NCBI GenBank assembly: GCA_040222275.1
Contig: JAVKDJ010000061.1
Coordinates: forward strand, 1-64,000
DNA from: CAXBNB01 sp040222275
GTDB taxonomy: Bacteria; Bacteroidota; Bacteroidia; Cytophagales; Cyclobacteriaceae
Direction: 5' to 3'
DNA length: 64,000 nt
The notes below the pieces were generated by a model, which searched no databases, was not told the origin of the DNA, and saw only the letters and a program-made list of their open reading frames with translations. Positions 26,430-36,041 of this stretch are shown here, piece by piece (position 1 is the stretch's first letter; the number at the start of each line of letters is the position of its first letter). The translations under genes and the position numbers were made by a program.

Positions 26430-28115
26430 ATGAAAAACACTTTACTGTTGGTTTTGCCAATTTTATTTTTGGCCTGCCAGCCCACAACCAAAAAAGAAGA
26501 AACCGCCACCCAGCCTTCAGGTGAAAGGGAAAAGCTACAGGAATACCTGGCGCAATATGAGCCCTACGAAATGTCCTTTGACGCCACCAGCTACAACGAT
26601 ACCGACAAAGCCATCCTCAAAAAGCTGGTAGAAGCGGCCATTTATCTGGACACGATCTACTGGCTGCAAACTTCCAAGTACGGCATGCACCTCCGCGACA
26701 GCCTGGAGAAAGTGAATTCCGATCCGTACGCCAAAAATTTGCTCACACTGGTGAAGCGAAATGGCGGGCCGTTTGAGCACCTCAATGAGTTTGAAGCCTT
26801 CTATGGCAACCAACAATACTACGGCGGGGACGAGCTCTACCCCAGAGGCATGACTGCAAAGCAATTTGATGACTATATCAAAGACTTACCACAGAAGGAA
26901 AAAGACGAATTTATGTACCCCTATACCGTCATTCGGGAAGATGGCCAGGGAGGTTACCGGGCAGTGAGGTACAGCGAAGAATATAAGGAATACATTACCC
27001 CAATTGCTAAACTCCTGAATGAAGCTGCCGACCTGTCGGACAATGAATCTTTCGCCAAATTCCTGAGGTTAAAAGCTGAAGCTCTGACCACAGACAATTA
27101 TTTTGATGCGGATGTGGCCTGGATAGATACCGAGAATACAAAGTTTGACATAGTTTTCGGGCCATTTGAGACCTATTCTGACAAGATAAAAGGCGTGAAA
27201 GCCAAGTATGAGGCATACATCGAAATCGTTGATCAGCAGGCCTCTGCCGACCTTGAAGTGTACAAAGCCTACTTGCAAAAAATGGAAGAGAACCTGCCCA
27301 TTCCCGATGAATACAAATCTGTGGTAGAAGGGCTCACGGCCAATTTCATTGTGGTGCGGGACATCATCAGAACAGGCGAGGGCTCAATCGGCTATCAGGC
27401 CGTAGCAGCCAACCTGCCCAACGACCCGGAAGTCCATGCCAAAAAAGGCACGAAGAAAACGTTTTGGAAAAATATGTTTGAAGCCAGGTTTAATGCTATA
27501 ATAAAACCTGTAAGTATGCGCCTAATCGATGAATCCCAACTGGAATACTTGTCCGATGATGGATTCTTCATGTTTGTGCTGATGCACGAAATATGCCATG
27601 CCATTGGCCCAAGGACAGTAAAAGTAGGGCCGAAAAAAGGGATGGCAGCCAATGCAGCCATTGGCCCCAACTACAGCCCTTTGGAAGAAGCCAAAGCGGA
27701 TGTGGTGGGCTTGTATTCGTTGGCATACCTGATGAAAGAAGGGGTAGTGGATGAGCAGGGCAGGAGGAGTTATTATGTTTCCTTCCTCGGCAGTCTGTTC
27801 CGTTCCATTCGTTTTGGGCTGGAAGAGGCGCATGGAAAGGCGGCAGCCATTTCCCTGAATTACCTGGTGGCCAATGGAGGTATCAATTATGATGAACTTA
27901 CGAACAAATGGTCCATAGATTTTGATAATTTTGAGGAGGGAATCAAAAAACTATCCGCAGATCTGATGATCCTGGAGGGCGATGGAGACAATGCCAAAGT
28001 CGAAGATTTTTTTGCGAAATGGACAAAAGAGACGCCACAGTTGACCAAAGCATTTGAAACCGTGGAAGACATTGCCATCGATGTGCTGCCTGTCCGGTCG
28101 ATAAAATGGGATTGA
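26430..28115 (+). CDS. M49-like (dipeptidyl-peptidase III family) zinc hydrolase lipoprotein
   Basis: From the ATG at 26430 this is a 561-residue lipoprotein with signal MKNTLLLVLPILFLAC (lipid cysteine at residue 16). The catalytic region has HEICH (about residues 386-390) and EEAKAD (about 419-424), corresponding to the zinc-binding and second-glutamate motifs of peptidase family M49. The classical family carries the longer HEXXGH, whereas this protein has the shorter HEXXH spacing, as in M49-like proteins related to plant Nudix-linked hydrolases. It probably cleaves peptides in the cell envelope. The GTG at 26397 only adds 11 residues before the signal peptide and is not favoured. Confidence 0.85.
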   Translation: MKNTLLLVLPILFLACQPTTKKEETATQPSGEREKLQEYLAQYEPYEMSFDATSYNDTDKAILKKLVEAAIYLDTIYWLQTSKYGMHLRDSLEKVNSDPYAKNLLTLVKRNGGPFEHLNEFEAFYGNQQYYGGDELYPRGMTAKQFDDYIKDLPQKEKDEFMYPYTVIREDGQGGYRAVRYSEEYKEYITPIAKLLNEAADLSDNESFAKFLRLKAEALTTDNYFDADVAWIDTENTKFDIVFGPFETYSDKIKGVKAKYEAYIEIVDQQASADLEVYKAYLQKMEENLPIPDEYKSVVEGLTANFIVVRDIIRTGEGSIGYQAVAANLPNDPEVHAKKGTKKTFWKNMFEARFNAIIKPVSMRLIDESQLEYLSDDGFFMFVLMHEICHAIGPRTVKVGPKKGMAANAAIGPNYSPLEEAKADVVGLYSLAYLMKEGVVDEQGRRSYYVSFLGSLFRSIRFGLEEAHGKAAAISLNYLVANGGINYDELTNKWSIDFDNFEEGIKKLSADLMILEGDGDNAKVEDFFAKWTKETPQLTKAFETVEDIAIDVLPVRSIKWD

Positions 28116-28175
28116 CCGACACCTGACTTGATGAAGAAACGTACTGAACAATTATAAAAAAACAGAAACCACACT

Positions 28176-28733
28176 ATGTCCCTTACTTATTCGGAAATGA
28201 TGCCACTGGGCACAACAGCACCTGATTTTGAGCTTCCAGATACCATATCGGGAAAAACCATGTCCCTTGGACAAATAAAATCCGACATTGCCACGGTGGT
28301 CATGTTTATATGCAACCACTGCCCGTATGTCATCCATGTGGAAAAAGAAATGGCAGCCATAGCCAACGAATACAAAAAAAAGGGGGTGGCTTTTGCTGCC
28401 ATCAGTGCCAATGATGTTGAAAACTACCCGGATGATTCACCTGAGAAAATGAAGGCCAAGGCAAAGGAAGTTGGTTATTCTTTTCCGTACCTATACGACG
28501 AAACCCAGGAGGTGGCCAAAGCCTATCAGGCAGCCTGCACCCCCGATTTCTATGTGTTTGACAAAAACCTGACATGTGTGTACCGGGGCAGGATGGACGA
28601 ATCCTCCCCCGGAAATGGCAAGCCAGTGACAGGCAAAGAATTGCGAGCTACACTGGATGCTGTTATCGCGGGAACCCCGGTCAGCCAAGACCAACTACCA
28701 AGTATGGGGTGTAATATTAAGTGGAAGAAGTAA
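28176..28733 (+). CDS. Thioredoxin-like / AhpC-TSA family redoxin
   Basis: This 185-residue cytoplasmic protein has a thioredoxin fold. It shows the AhpC/TSA-type opening (MPLGTTAPDFELPDT) and the active-site segment ICNHCPYVIH, a CxxC motif with asparagine-histidine between the cysteines. The cis-proline loop lies in CTPDFYVFDKN. The family is widespread in Bacteroidota as a thioredoxin family protein of uncertain substrate, probably a peroxiredoxin-like reductase. There is no signal peptide. It lies 60 bases after the M49-like gene and might share its transcript. Confidence 0.87.
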   Translation: MSLTYSEMMPLGTTAPDFELPDTISGKTMSLGQIKSDIATVVMFICNHCPYVIHVEKEMAAIANEYKKKGVAFAAISANDVENYPDDSPEKMKAKAKEVGYSFPYLYDETQEVAKAYQAACTPDFYVFDKNLTCVYRGRMDESSPGNGKPVTGKELRATLDAVIAGTPVSQDQLPSMGCNIKWKK

Positions 28734-28772
28734 CCCTTATTTACCTAAATTCATTTTAAATCGAAGTGACTT

Positions 28773-30113
28773 TTAATTGTATTCCCCTAAAATCCCTCCG
28801 GTCAGTCTCATAAGTTCCACTTCGGTTTCCAGCAGGTCGTAAATAGATTGGTAATAGCTCAGGGCAGTTTGCAAATAGGTGATCTGCAGGTCGCGGTAGT
28901 CAAAGGAATTGATGCTACCGTTTTTGTAACGGTCTGCCCCTAGCTGTAGGTTCAGTTCAGAGGTTTGTACATTGTCATTGGCAATATCCAAAAGGCTTTT
29001 CCTGAGATTGTAGGTATCAAAATTACTGATCAGGTTGTTTTTAAGCGTCAACTCCAAATCCTTGATTTGCAACTGCCCTATGCGCTCCTGTATCCGTGCA
29101 TTTTTGATCTCATTTTGTACCCGTCCACCATTAAACAAGGTAAAAGCGAGGGTAAGATTTGCCGCCAGGTTGGCCGTGGAAGATGAAATACCAGACTCAC
29201 CGTTGGTGCCATTGGCGAAGACCGCATCGCTGAGGTCCTGGCTTTGCCAGTTTTTAGATCCAGAAAGGTTCAGGCTCACCGTGGGGTACATGGCCGATTT
29301 TGAGATCAGGATATCCCTTTTCAATATCTCCTGATTGATGTACTGGTTTTTCAGGTTGCTGTTTGAAGCGGTCATCCGGGCAAACAATTCATCCAGGGAG
29401 AATACCTTTTTTTCTACTGTCAAACTATCCTCAAACGTGTAACTGGTATCGACATCCTTGCCAAGCAACAGGTTTAGGTTTCGGATGGCATTCCTGTGGT
29501 TGAGCACCTGCACTATATAGTTGGACGAATCGGTCAGGTACGAATTCTTATCCTTGAGTATATCAAAAGTAACAGCGCTTCCCAGTTCTCCTTTCAGCTT
29601 GCTGTAAGAGTACCTGTCGTTGGACAGCTTCAGGCTACTGCGAAAGACTTCCGTTCTTTCTTCTTCCAAAAGCACCCGATAATATCCCAAAATGATGGCC
29701 TGCACTGTGTTTTCAATGATCACCTCGGCATTGCCGTCCGTTTGGGTTTGGAGTAACCCTAGTCTCTCCTTGGTCATCTTTACATTAAACCCATTGAACA
29801 AAGTCCAGTTGGCCGTCAGCGAAGGATTAAAACTACTGGATTTAATAGAGCCTGAACTGAGGAAGCTTGCCGGGTTGTTGATGTTGGTATTGGACAGGCC
29901 TTCCGAGGCATTCAAAATCACCGATGGCAAGGCCCCCGCCTGTCCCCAGTTGTTGTTGTTACTGGCCTGCAATTTTTTTTGCTCTTCTATCTGAATAGAA
30001 AAATTATTGGCCAACCCTGTGTTGATGGCACTGGTAAGGGATAAAGTTTCCTGTGCCAAACAGGCGCCAACTGAAAAAAACAGTGGTACTACAAACAAAT
30101 GTTTGAATTTCAT
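28773..30113 (-). CDS. TolC-family outer-membrane efflux channel
   Basis: TolC-type proteins form the outer-membrane and periplasmic tunnel of tripartite exporters. From the ATG at 30113 the protein has 446 residues with a signal peptide (ending GACLAQ). Two related halves of coiled-coil helices follow, each marked by patterns such as SAINTGLANNFSIQIEEQKK and NGSINSFDYRDLQITYLQTALSYYQS. It is the third gene of the efflux operon, 35 bases after the RND pump. The longer frame would start within the pump gene. An ATG two codons earlier (30119) is also possible. Confidence 0.9.
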   Translation of the reverse strand: MKFKHLFVVPLFFSVGACLAQETLSLTSAINTGLANNFSIQIEEQKKLQASNNNNWGQAGALPSVILNASEGLSNTNINNPASFLSSGSIKSSSFNPSLTANWTLFNGFNVKMTKERLGLLQTQTDGNAEVIIENTVQAIILGYYRVLLEEERTEVFRSSLKLSNDRYSYSKLKGELGSAVTFDILKDKNSYLTDSSNYIVQVLNHRNAIRNLNLLLGKDVDTSYTFEDSLTVEKKVFSLDELFARMTASNSNLKNQYINQEILKRDILISKSAMYPTVSLNLSGSKNWQSQDLSDAVFANGTNGESGISSSTANLAANLTLAFTLFNGGRVQNEIKNARIQERIGQLQIKDLELTLKNNLISNFDTYNLRKSLLDIANDNVQTSELNLQLGADRYKNGSINSFDYRDLQITYLQTALSYYQSIYDLLETEVELMRLTGGILGEYN

Positions 30114-30148
30114 TATCATAGGATATCTAGGTCGTTTAAAAAAATGGG

Positions 30149-33100
30149 TCAAAAGCCTGCCAGTTTCTTCTCTTCGATGATGGCCGGCTCTACTTCTTCC
30201 TTGCCAGGTTTGAAAACTTTAGATGTGCCCCCATAAAGGGTTGCTTTCAGTGGGTACCAGATACCCCTCAGCAACCAGATCACATATACCCTGATGTCAT
30301 TGAAGCAAAGTATCATTACCGGAAAGAAAAACAATATGAACAGTGTACCAAACAAGACCCCATAGGCAAGGGAAAGTACCATCGGTATAATAAATTGCGC
30401 CTGAAAACTTTTTTCCAATATCAGTGGAAACAAGCCAGCTACGGTAGTCAGCGAGGTAAGGATGATTGCCCTGAACCGGGCTATTCCCGCATCATTGACG
30501 GCATCCAATACATTCATGCCCTCCCTCAGGTTTCGGTTAAATTTATCCAACATCACTACGGCATCATTTACAATTACCCCCGAAAGTGCCAGCATACCAT
30601 ATATGCTGATGAACGACACCACAGCATCATGCAGGAAATGCCCAAAAATGGCGCAAGTCCATCCCAGCGGCAAAAGCACCAATATCAAGGTGGTTTGGTA
30701 AAACGACCTGAAATTGAGCGTAATGAACATGAGCATGAGCAAAACAATAGGGCCAAGCACGGCCAAAAACGAATCCACCTGCTGCGCACCCCTTCTGGAC
30801 TGTCCCTCAAAGGAATATTCCATGCCCGGGTATTTCGCCATTAGGGGTGGCATTATGTCCGTTCGGAGTTTGTCCAAAACCGGATCCAGAGTTGTTTTGG
30901 CGGTGGCCAGCTCTGCCGACACCCTGATTTCCCGTTTGCCGTCAAAATGGTTGATGTTGGTAATGCCGCGCTTGATCTCATAGCTAACCAATTCCGTGAG
31001 TGGGTATTCCACATCATTAGGTCTTTTGATCTTCATAGATTCAAGCTGTGAAATGCTGTACCTGTCTTCTTTGGGGTACCTTACCCATATCCTCACCTCA
31101 TCGGTACCCACAATAAGACGTTGCACTTCTTCTCCAAAAAATCCCTGGCGGATTTGTCTGGTGATTTCCTGGTGGGTAAGTCCCAGATGATAGGCCAGTG
31201 GTTTCAGCTCCAGTTCCAATTCCCTCTGGCCGGCAGAAGCATTGTCGGTAATGTCGCGCAAATCCGACATACCAGACATGATGTCTTTGACCTCATCCTT
31301 GGCTTTTTCCAGGTCTTCTATATTCTTGCTTTTCAGGGAAATCGCCACTGGTTTTCCCCAATAGTTGGCTGCACCTATAGTAAACTTCTCCGCCTCCGGC
31401 ACATTCCCAATTTTTTCCCTTATCATACCACCCAGTTCTAGGCCCGAAATGTTGTTTTCATCCAGGTTTTCAAATTCCACCGCCACATGGCCGGCATGCC
31501 CGCCATTGATAATGAAATCAGATGTGGCACCAATGGCCATGTTTACCCTGGAAATGATGGAGTCCTTGACCGTACCATTGGCCAGCATTTCGGCATGGAG
31601 GTCCCATATTTGTTTCTCAAATTTTCGGAGGAAGCTCTCGGTAATGTCCTCATGCGTTCCTGGCTTCAATACCAGGTCAACATTGATGTCGTCAATTGGA
31701 GGCCTGCTAAATGGTGTGAATTTTATAATCCCACCAGCGAACATGCCCATGACAATAATGATGAAAACGATGGGAACTGTGAAGCTTACCCATCGATGTA
31801 TCAATAGCCTGCGAATAAAGGGACCATACATTTTGTACCTGACATGGTCGATGAATTTTTCCATCCCGGAGCGGAAAGAATAATACCAACCCTTTCTGCC
31901 AGTGCTCGAAAGTACCCATTTATGAGCCAAATGGGAAGGCAGTACCAAAAATGCCTCGATCAGCGAAAATGCCAGGCAGGCAATCACTACTATGGCCATT
32001 TCTTTGGTGAACCCGTTGTTGTCCAAAAAGATAAGCGGCATGAATGCCACAATGGTGGTGGACACGGATGTAAAAACAGAAGGTATCATCTCAAGGGTGC
32101 CATCTATGGCCGCATGTCGAGGTTCCTTTCCTTTTTTGAAGTGGGTGTAAATATTTTCAGCGATCACAATGCCGTCATCTACCAGAATACCCACCACCAG
32201 GAGCATTCCCGTAAGGGTGAGCATGTTTATAGTGATACCGGCCATATCCCCAATGATAAACATACCGCAAAATGAAATGGGAATACCAAGGGCAACCCAA
32301 AAAGAAAGCCTTAGAGAGAGGAAAAACCCAAGAGTAAATAGCACCAAAAAAAGGCCTGTACCGAAGTTTTTCAACAACAGGTCCAACCTTTGTTTCAGGA
32401 TGGTATTGAAATCAAAATCGGTTTTGAGCACGGTGTTGGAACTGGCGGCATTGTACTCCACAATATAGCTATCGACAAATGCCGAAATTTTTTCAATGTC
32501 CTCTTCCGGCAACTTGCTCACTGCAATGTTCACCGCCCTCTTACCATTCCAAAAATATTTGTTGGGCACATCGGCAAACTGAAATTTGACATTGGCTATG
32601 CTACCCAACAGCAGTTTGGTGCCATCCGGATTTGCCCTTACTATGATTTCTTCCAACACAGAAGGGTCGAACTCTTTAGCATTGGCCCTGATCCTTATTT
32701 CTTCGTTGGAGGTTTTGATGGTGCCACCGGAAATGTCCAGGTTGTTTTGGCGCACAGCACTGGCCACATCGGCGAATGTAAGCCCATACCTCCTCAAGTC
32801 CTGCTCCTTTACTTCAATGGAAATTTCCAGATTGGGAAAACCAGAAATCCTGACTTGTGATATCACACCAGATTTCAAAAAATCATCTTCGATCTGCTCT
32901 GCGGCTTTCTTCAGGTCAAATAAAGAAACATCCCCTGTCAGGGAAATCCATGAAGCGCCTGAAGTGCTTTTTTGCTTTACCACGATGGGTTTTTCGGCAG
33001 ATACCGGAAAAGAATTGATGCGGTCAACTGCATTTTTCACCTCTACGGTCACTTCTTCCAGGTCATAGTCCTTCTTCGTACGGATGCTTATAGAGGCCGT

Positions 33101-33367
33101 GTTTTCAGAAGAAACAGAACTTACTTCTTCAATGCCTTCTATACCTTTTATAGCCTCCTCTATTTTAATGGTTACCCCTTCCTCCATTTCCACCGGAGAG
33201 GCTCCAGGGTAATTTACAGATATGGTAATGTCCCTTGGTTCCCTTTCGGGGAAAAAGGATTTTTTCAGATTGAGTGAGTATGCGCCCAATCCTCCAATAA
33301 AGGCCACCAAAATAATGGCATTGGCCCAAATAGGGAATTTCACGAAAAAAGTAATGACTGCTCTCAT
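30149..33367 (-). CDS. RND-family efflux pump, inner-membrane permease
   Basis: This 1072-residue proton-driven pump has the AcrB-type layout: membrane helix 1 near residues 12-30 (NAIILVAFIGGLGAY), a large periplasmic loop, helices 2-6 near 340-540, a second periplasmic loop, and helices 8-12 near 890-1030. Typical RND stretches are FFPEREPRDITISVNYPGASP, VVGILVDDGIVIAENIYTHF (helix 4 region) and SGVIVNDAVVMLDKFNRNLR (helix 10 region). The helix 4 aspartate pair is present (VDDG). The gene lies 4 bases after the adaptor gene and just before TolC, giving a complete tripartite system. It looks closer to the drug/lipid (HAE1-like) than the metal (CusA) type, but the substrate is unknown. Confidence 0.94.
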   Translation of the reverse strand: MRAVITFFVKFPIWANAIILVAFIGGLGAYSLNLKKSFFPEREPRDITISVNYPGASPVEMEEGVTIKIEEAIKGIEGIEEVSSVSSENTASISIRTKKDYDLEEVTVEVKNAVDRINSFPVSAEKPIVVKQKSTSGASWISLTGDVSLFDLKKAAEQIEDDFLKSGVISQVRISGFPNLEISIEVKEQDLRRYGLTFADVASAVRQNNLDISGGTIKTSNEEIRIRANAKEFDPSVLEEIIVRANPDGTKLLLGSIANVKFQFADVPNKYFWNGKRAVNIAVSKLPEEDIEKISAFVDSYIVEYNAASSNTVLKTDFDFNTILKQRLDLLLKNFGTGLFLVLFTLGFFLSLRLSFWVALGIPISFCGMFIIGDMAGITINMLTLTGMLLVVGILVDDGIVIAENIYTHFKKGKEPRHAAIDGTLEMIPSVFTSVSTTIVAFMPLIFLDNNGFTKEMAIVVIACLAFSLIEAFLVLPSHLAHKWVLSSTGRKGWYYSFRSGMEKFIDHVRYKMYGPFIRRLLIHRWVSFTVPIVFIIIVMGMFAGGIIKFTPFSRPPIDDINVDLVLKPGTHEDITESFLRKFEKQIWDLHAEMLANGTVKDSIISRVNMAIGATSDFIINGGHAGHVAVEFENLDENNISGLELGGMIREKIGNVPEAEKFTIGAANYWGKPVAISLKSKNIEDLEKAKDEVKDIMSGMSDLRDITDNASAGQRELELELKPLAYHLGLTHQEITRQIRQGFFGEEVQRLIVGTDEVRIWVRYPKEDRYSISQLESMKIKRPNDVEYPLTELVSYEIKRGITNINHFDGKREIRVSAELATAKTTLDPVLDKLRTDIMPPLMAKYPGMEYSFEGQSRRGAQQVDSFLAVLGPIVLLMLMFITLNFRSFYQTTLILVLLPLGWTCAIFGHFLHDAVVSFISIYGMLALSGVIVNDAVVMLDKFNRNLREGMNVLDAVNDAGIARFRAIILTSLTTVAGLFPLILEKSFQAQFIIPMVLSLAYGVLFGTLFILFFFPVMILCFNDIRVYVIWLLRGIWYPLKATLYGGTSKVFKPGKEEVEPAIIEEKKLAGF

Positions 33368-33371
33368 ATCT

Positions 33372-34499
33372 TTATCCTTTAATGATTTCTACTTTCATGT
33401 TTTCGGATGCATTCGATGGCATATCCGTAACATAGACATCCCCTTCTACCAGTCCGCTGATAACAGCTGAATTTTCATTCAGTTTGTGAACAGTCACCTG
33501 TCTCGTCTGAAGCACACTATCCTTCACTACAAATACTTCATTCTTGTTTTTCAGAATGCTTCTTGGCACGCGAACAGCCCCATCCACTTTTTTTCCAGGA
33601 ATTGAAGCCAGAAGAAACGACCCCTCGCGCACGTCATTTGATTTTTTGTTTTTTACCGAAATGAACACCCCAATGCTCTGGGTATTGGCATCCACAAAGT
33701 CAGAGATGCGCGACACCCTGCCTTCCCATTTCTGATAGTTGGGGCTTTCCGCAATTACTTCCACCTTTTTGCCTATTTCCACAAAATCAATATCGCGTAT
33801 TTCACAGGCTATTTCCAGTTCCAGCTCATCTGTACGGATAAGTGCTGCTATATTCGCACCTGGGTTCACCACCGATCCTATTTGCAGGTTTACCTGCCTG
33901 ATGCTCCCATTGAATGGTGCATAGATGGTATATTTTTTCAGGTTCTCCTCTGCGCTCTTGATGGCATAGTAGTCGCTCAATATATTTTTTGTGGCCAGGA
34001 AAGTTTTTTCTTTGGAAGATTTCGGGCTGGGAATATCCGGGATGTCCCCCTCCAACTCGATTAGTTCAAAGTACTTTTGCCAAGTTTGAAAGTTATCGGA
34101 AAAATCAATTTTAAGATCGGGCAGTACAGAGGCCAGGGTATTCAAAAACCGGCTCTTTTGGGCCTTCAGGTTCAGCTTTTGCTCCTCATTGTAAATCCTG
34201 CACAGCAGTTGCCCTTTAGTAAAACTCTGTCCCTCCTTTAGTGGAATACCACCTCCAAGTAGCTTCCCACCTACTTCGGCTATCAAGTCTATTTGCTGGG
34301 AAGAAGACACCCGGCCATAGGCCTCAATAGTTGTTTCTACAGTTTGTGGGGTAAATTGCTTGACCTTTACGTAATTCTTGTTTTCAGCTTTCTTTCTTTG
34401 GGGAGGGTCGGTTTTCTGTCCGGCCAGCACTGTGAAAAAATACAAGGCCCCACCAAGAATAAGCACAACAAGGACAAAGGAGATAAGTTTTCGGTTCAT
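33372..34499 (-). CDS. RND efflux periplasmic adaptor (membrane-fusion protein)
   Basis: This 375-residue adaptor links the RND pump to TolC. It has an N-terminal membrane anchor (LISFVLVVLILGGALYFF). The lipoyl-like barrel is split in two halves (VSSSQQIDLIAEVGGKL early, IYAPFNGSIRQVNLQIGSVVNPG later) around a short helical hairpin, followed by beta-barrel and membrane-proximal domains. It is the first gene of the operon adaptor, pump, TolC. The hairpin region is fairly short. A 319-base divergent intergenic region separates it from the MFS gene; no regulator gene is adjacent. Confidence 0.92.
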   Translation of the reverse strand: MNRKLISFVLVVLILGGALYFFTVLAGQKTDPPQRKKAENKNYVKVKQFTPQTVETTIEAYGRVSSSQQIDLIAEVGGKLLGGGIPLKEGQSFTKGQLLCRIYNEEQKLNLKAQKSRFLNTLASVLPDLKIDFSDNFQTWQKYFELIELEGDIPDIPSPKSSKEKTFLATKNILSDYYAIKSAEENLKKYTIYAPFNGSIRQVNLQIGSVVNPGANIAALIRTDELELEIACEIRDIDFVEIGKKVEVIAESPNYQKWEGRVSRISDFVDANTQSIGVFISVKNKKSNDVREGSFLLASIPGKKVDGAVRVPRSILKNKNEVFVVKDSVLQTRQVTVHKLNENSAVISGLVEGDVYVTDMPSNASENMKVEIIKG

Positions 34500-34818
34500 T
34501 AGAAGGATTTATTAAGTTGTTCACTAAGTATCGGCAAATTTCACTATTTGTTGCGTTTTTTTGGCCATATTTTTGATGAACGGAGTTTATGATATGTGCC
34601 AGACTTCTACCAAACTGGATATTGTACCAGCCCATGTGTCCTAAATTTTTCAGGCTTTTAAATTTTGAGAAACGGTTTGTCCTCTCTTGCGTATAAACTT
34701 GGGTTGGTATTTAAAAACATTGAAGTACTTATAACATTGACAAATGGGATACCTGATGCTTTCTATAAATTTAAACCTGCTCCATTAACCTTTAAAGGTT
34801 GCCCTTTCACCACTCTAC
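34500..34818. other. Divergent intergenic region between efflux operon and MFS gene
   Basis: This 319-base A/T-rich gap must hold the promoters of both the efflux operon (minus) and the MFS gene (plus). No open frame in it is convincing. The only clear structure is the palindrome at 34787-34800. Confidence 0.5.
34787..34800. promoter_or_regulatory. Perfect 14-bp palindrome before the MFS gene
   Basis: AACCTTTAAAGGTT is a perfect palindrome ending 18 bases before the ATG at 34819. It is a candidate operator for the transporter gene. Confidence 0.35.
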
Positions 34819-36036
34819 ATGCCACGAACAGAAAAATCCAGGTCTGAATTTATTTTATTGTCCCTTTGGTTGCTGATGTTTTCTTCGAGCAGCCAGTTCC
34901 TTATTATTTCACCTATCTTAACCCAGATTGGCGAGCAACTGTATATTCCCGAAGCACTTCGTGGCACCTTGATAACGGCTTATGCATTGACACTTGCCTT
35001 CTCAGCGTTGCTCACCGGCCCCATTTCTGACCGCATCGGACGGAGAAAAGTACTCCTGATTGGCAGTGGTACCATGGCCATTTCGTTAGCTATTCACCAG
35101 TTGGCGTTTGACTATATGTCCATACTACTTTTAAGGGTATTGACAGGGTTTGCTGGCGGTGTACTCACTGGCTCATGTGTGGCCTATATTGGAGATTATT
35201 TTCCAAAAGCAAAACGGGGCTGGGCCAATGGCGTGATTGCCACGGGTAGTGCAGCTGGCCAAATCCTGGGCATACCTGGCGGCACCATCCTATCGGAGAT
35301 GTTTGGTTTCTTCGCGCCTTTTCAGTTCTTTTCCGCCATTATGTTTGTGGCCTTTTTTATGATCCTGTTCATTGTGCCACAGCCAAAAGTAGCCCTGGCC
35401 AATTGTCAAATCAGGTTGGGAAGCATCATTCGCGATTATATTTCCATATTGAAAAAAGAATCAGTGAAAACTGTGTCCTTAGGCTATCTGCTGATGTTTC
35501 TCAGCGTCACCGTGTTTATAGTTTATTTTCCCACCTGGCTGGAAAATGAATTTGGTGCGAGCAGCTTCAAGATTGCTTTACTATTTTTCGTAGGAGGACT
35601 TGCTACCATATTCGCAGGGCCTATCTCTGGCAAGATATCTGATCAGTCGGGAAGAAAGTACATCATCATTATCGCCAACCTCTTGCTGGTACTGGTCATG
35701 CCCACCACTCTTTTTTTCCTGGGGTTTGGCTTTCACTTCTCCTATCCTGTTTTCTTCATCATTATGCTCCTAACAGTTGGTCGTATGATTCCTTTCCAGG
35801 CCCTTGCATCGGAGGTAATACACGACAGCACACGGGGCAGGATGATGGCCCTTTCTATTTCTGTTGGGCAGATAGGAATGGCCATTGGTTCGGGTATTTC
35901 TGGCTACATCTATACCGAGTTTGGTTTTATAGGGAACGCTATTATCGGATCTGTGGCTTCACTGGCCATGGCCCTTCTCATAGGCAAATACATTTCTGAA
36001 CCCAAAATTGTTTTGACTGAAGAAACCAGTCGGTAA
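34819..36036 (+). CDS. Major facilitator superfamily transporter
   Basis: This 405-residue inner-membrane transporter has 12 predicted helices. The loop between helices 2 and 3 carries motif A (GPISDRIGRRKVLL). The corresponding repeat in the second half (GPISGKISDQSGRKYIII) confirms the two-fold MFS symmetry. Helix 5 has GSAAGQILGIPGG, similar to the antiporter motif C region of drug:H+ exporters. It is therefore probably an exporter, with unknown substrate. It is divergent from the RND efflux operon, which hints at a shared detoxification context, but there is no direct evidence for this. Confidence 0.9.
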   Translation: MPRTEKSRSEFILLSLWLLMFSSSSQFLIISPILTQIGEQLYIPEALRGTLITAYALTLAFSALLTGPISDRIGRRKVLLIGSGTMAISLAIHQLAFDYMSILLLRVLTGFAGGVLTGSCVAYIGDYFPKAKRGWANGVIATGSAAGQILGIPGGTILSEMFGFFAPFQFFSAIMFVAFFMILFIVPQPKVALANCQIRLGSIIRDYISILKKESVKTVSLGYLLMFLSVTVFIVYFPTWLENEFGASSFKIALLFFVGGLATIFAGPISGKISDQSGRKYIIIIANLLLVLVMPTTLFFLGFGFHFSYPVFFIIMLLTVGRMIPFQALASEVIHDSTRGRMMALSISVGQIGMAIGSGISGYIYTEFGFIGNAIIGSVASLAMALLIGKYISEPKIVLTEETSR

Positions 36037-36041
36037 TATCC

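Noticed and set aside
34384..34847. Short frames in the divergent RND/MFS intergenic region
   Set aside because: They overlap the adaptor or MFS starts in other frames and have no protein-like features.
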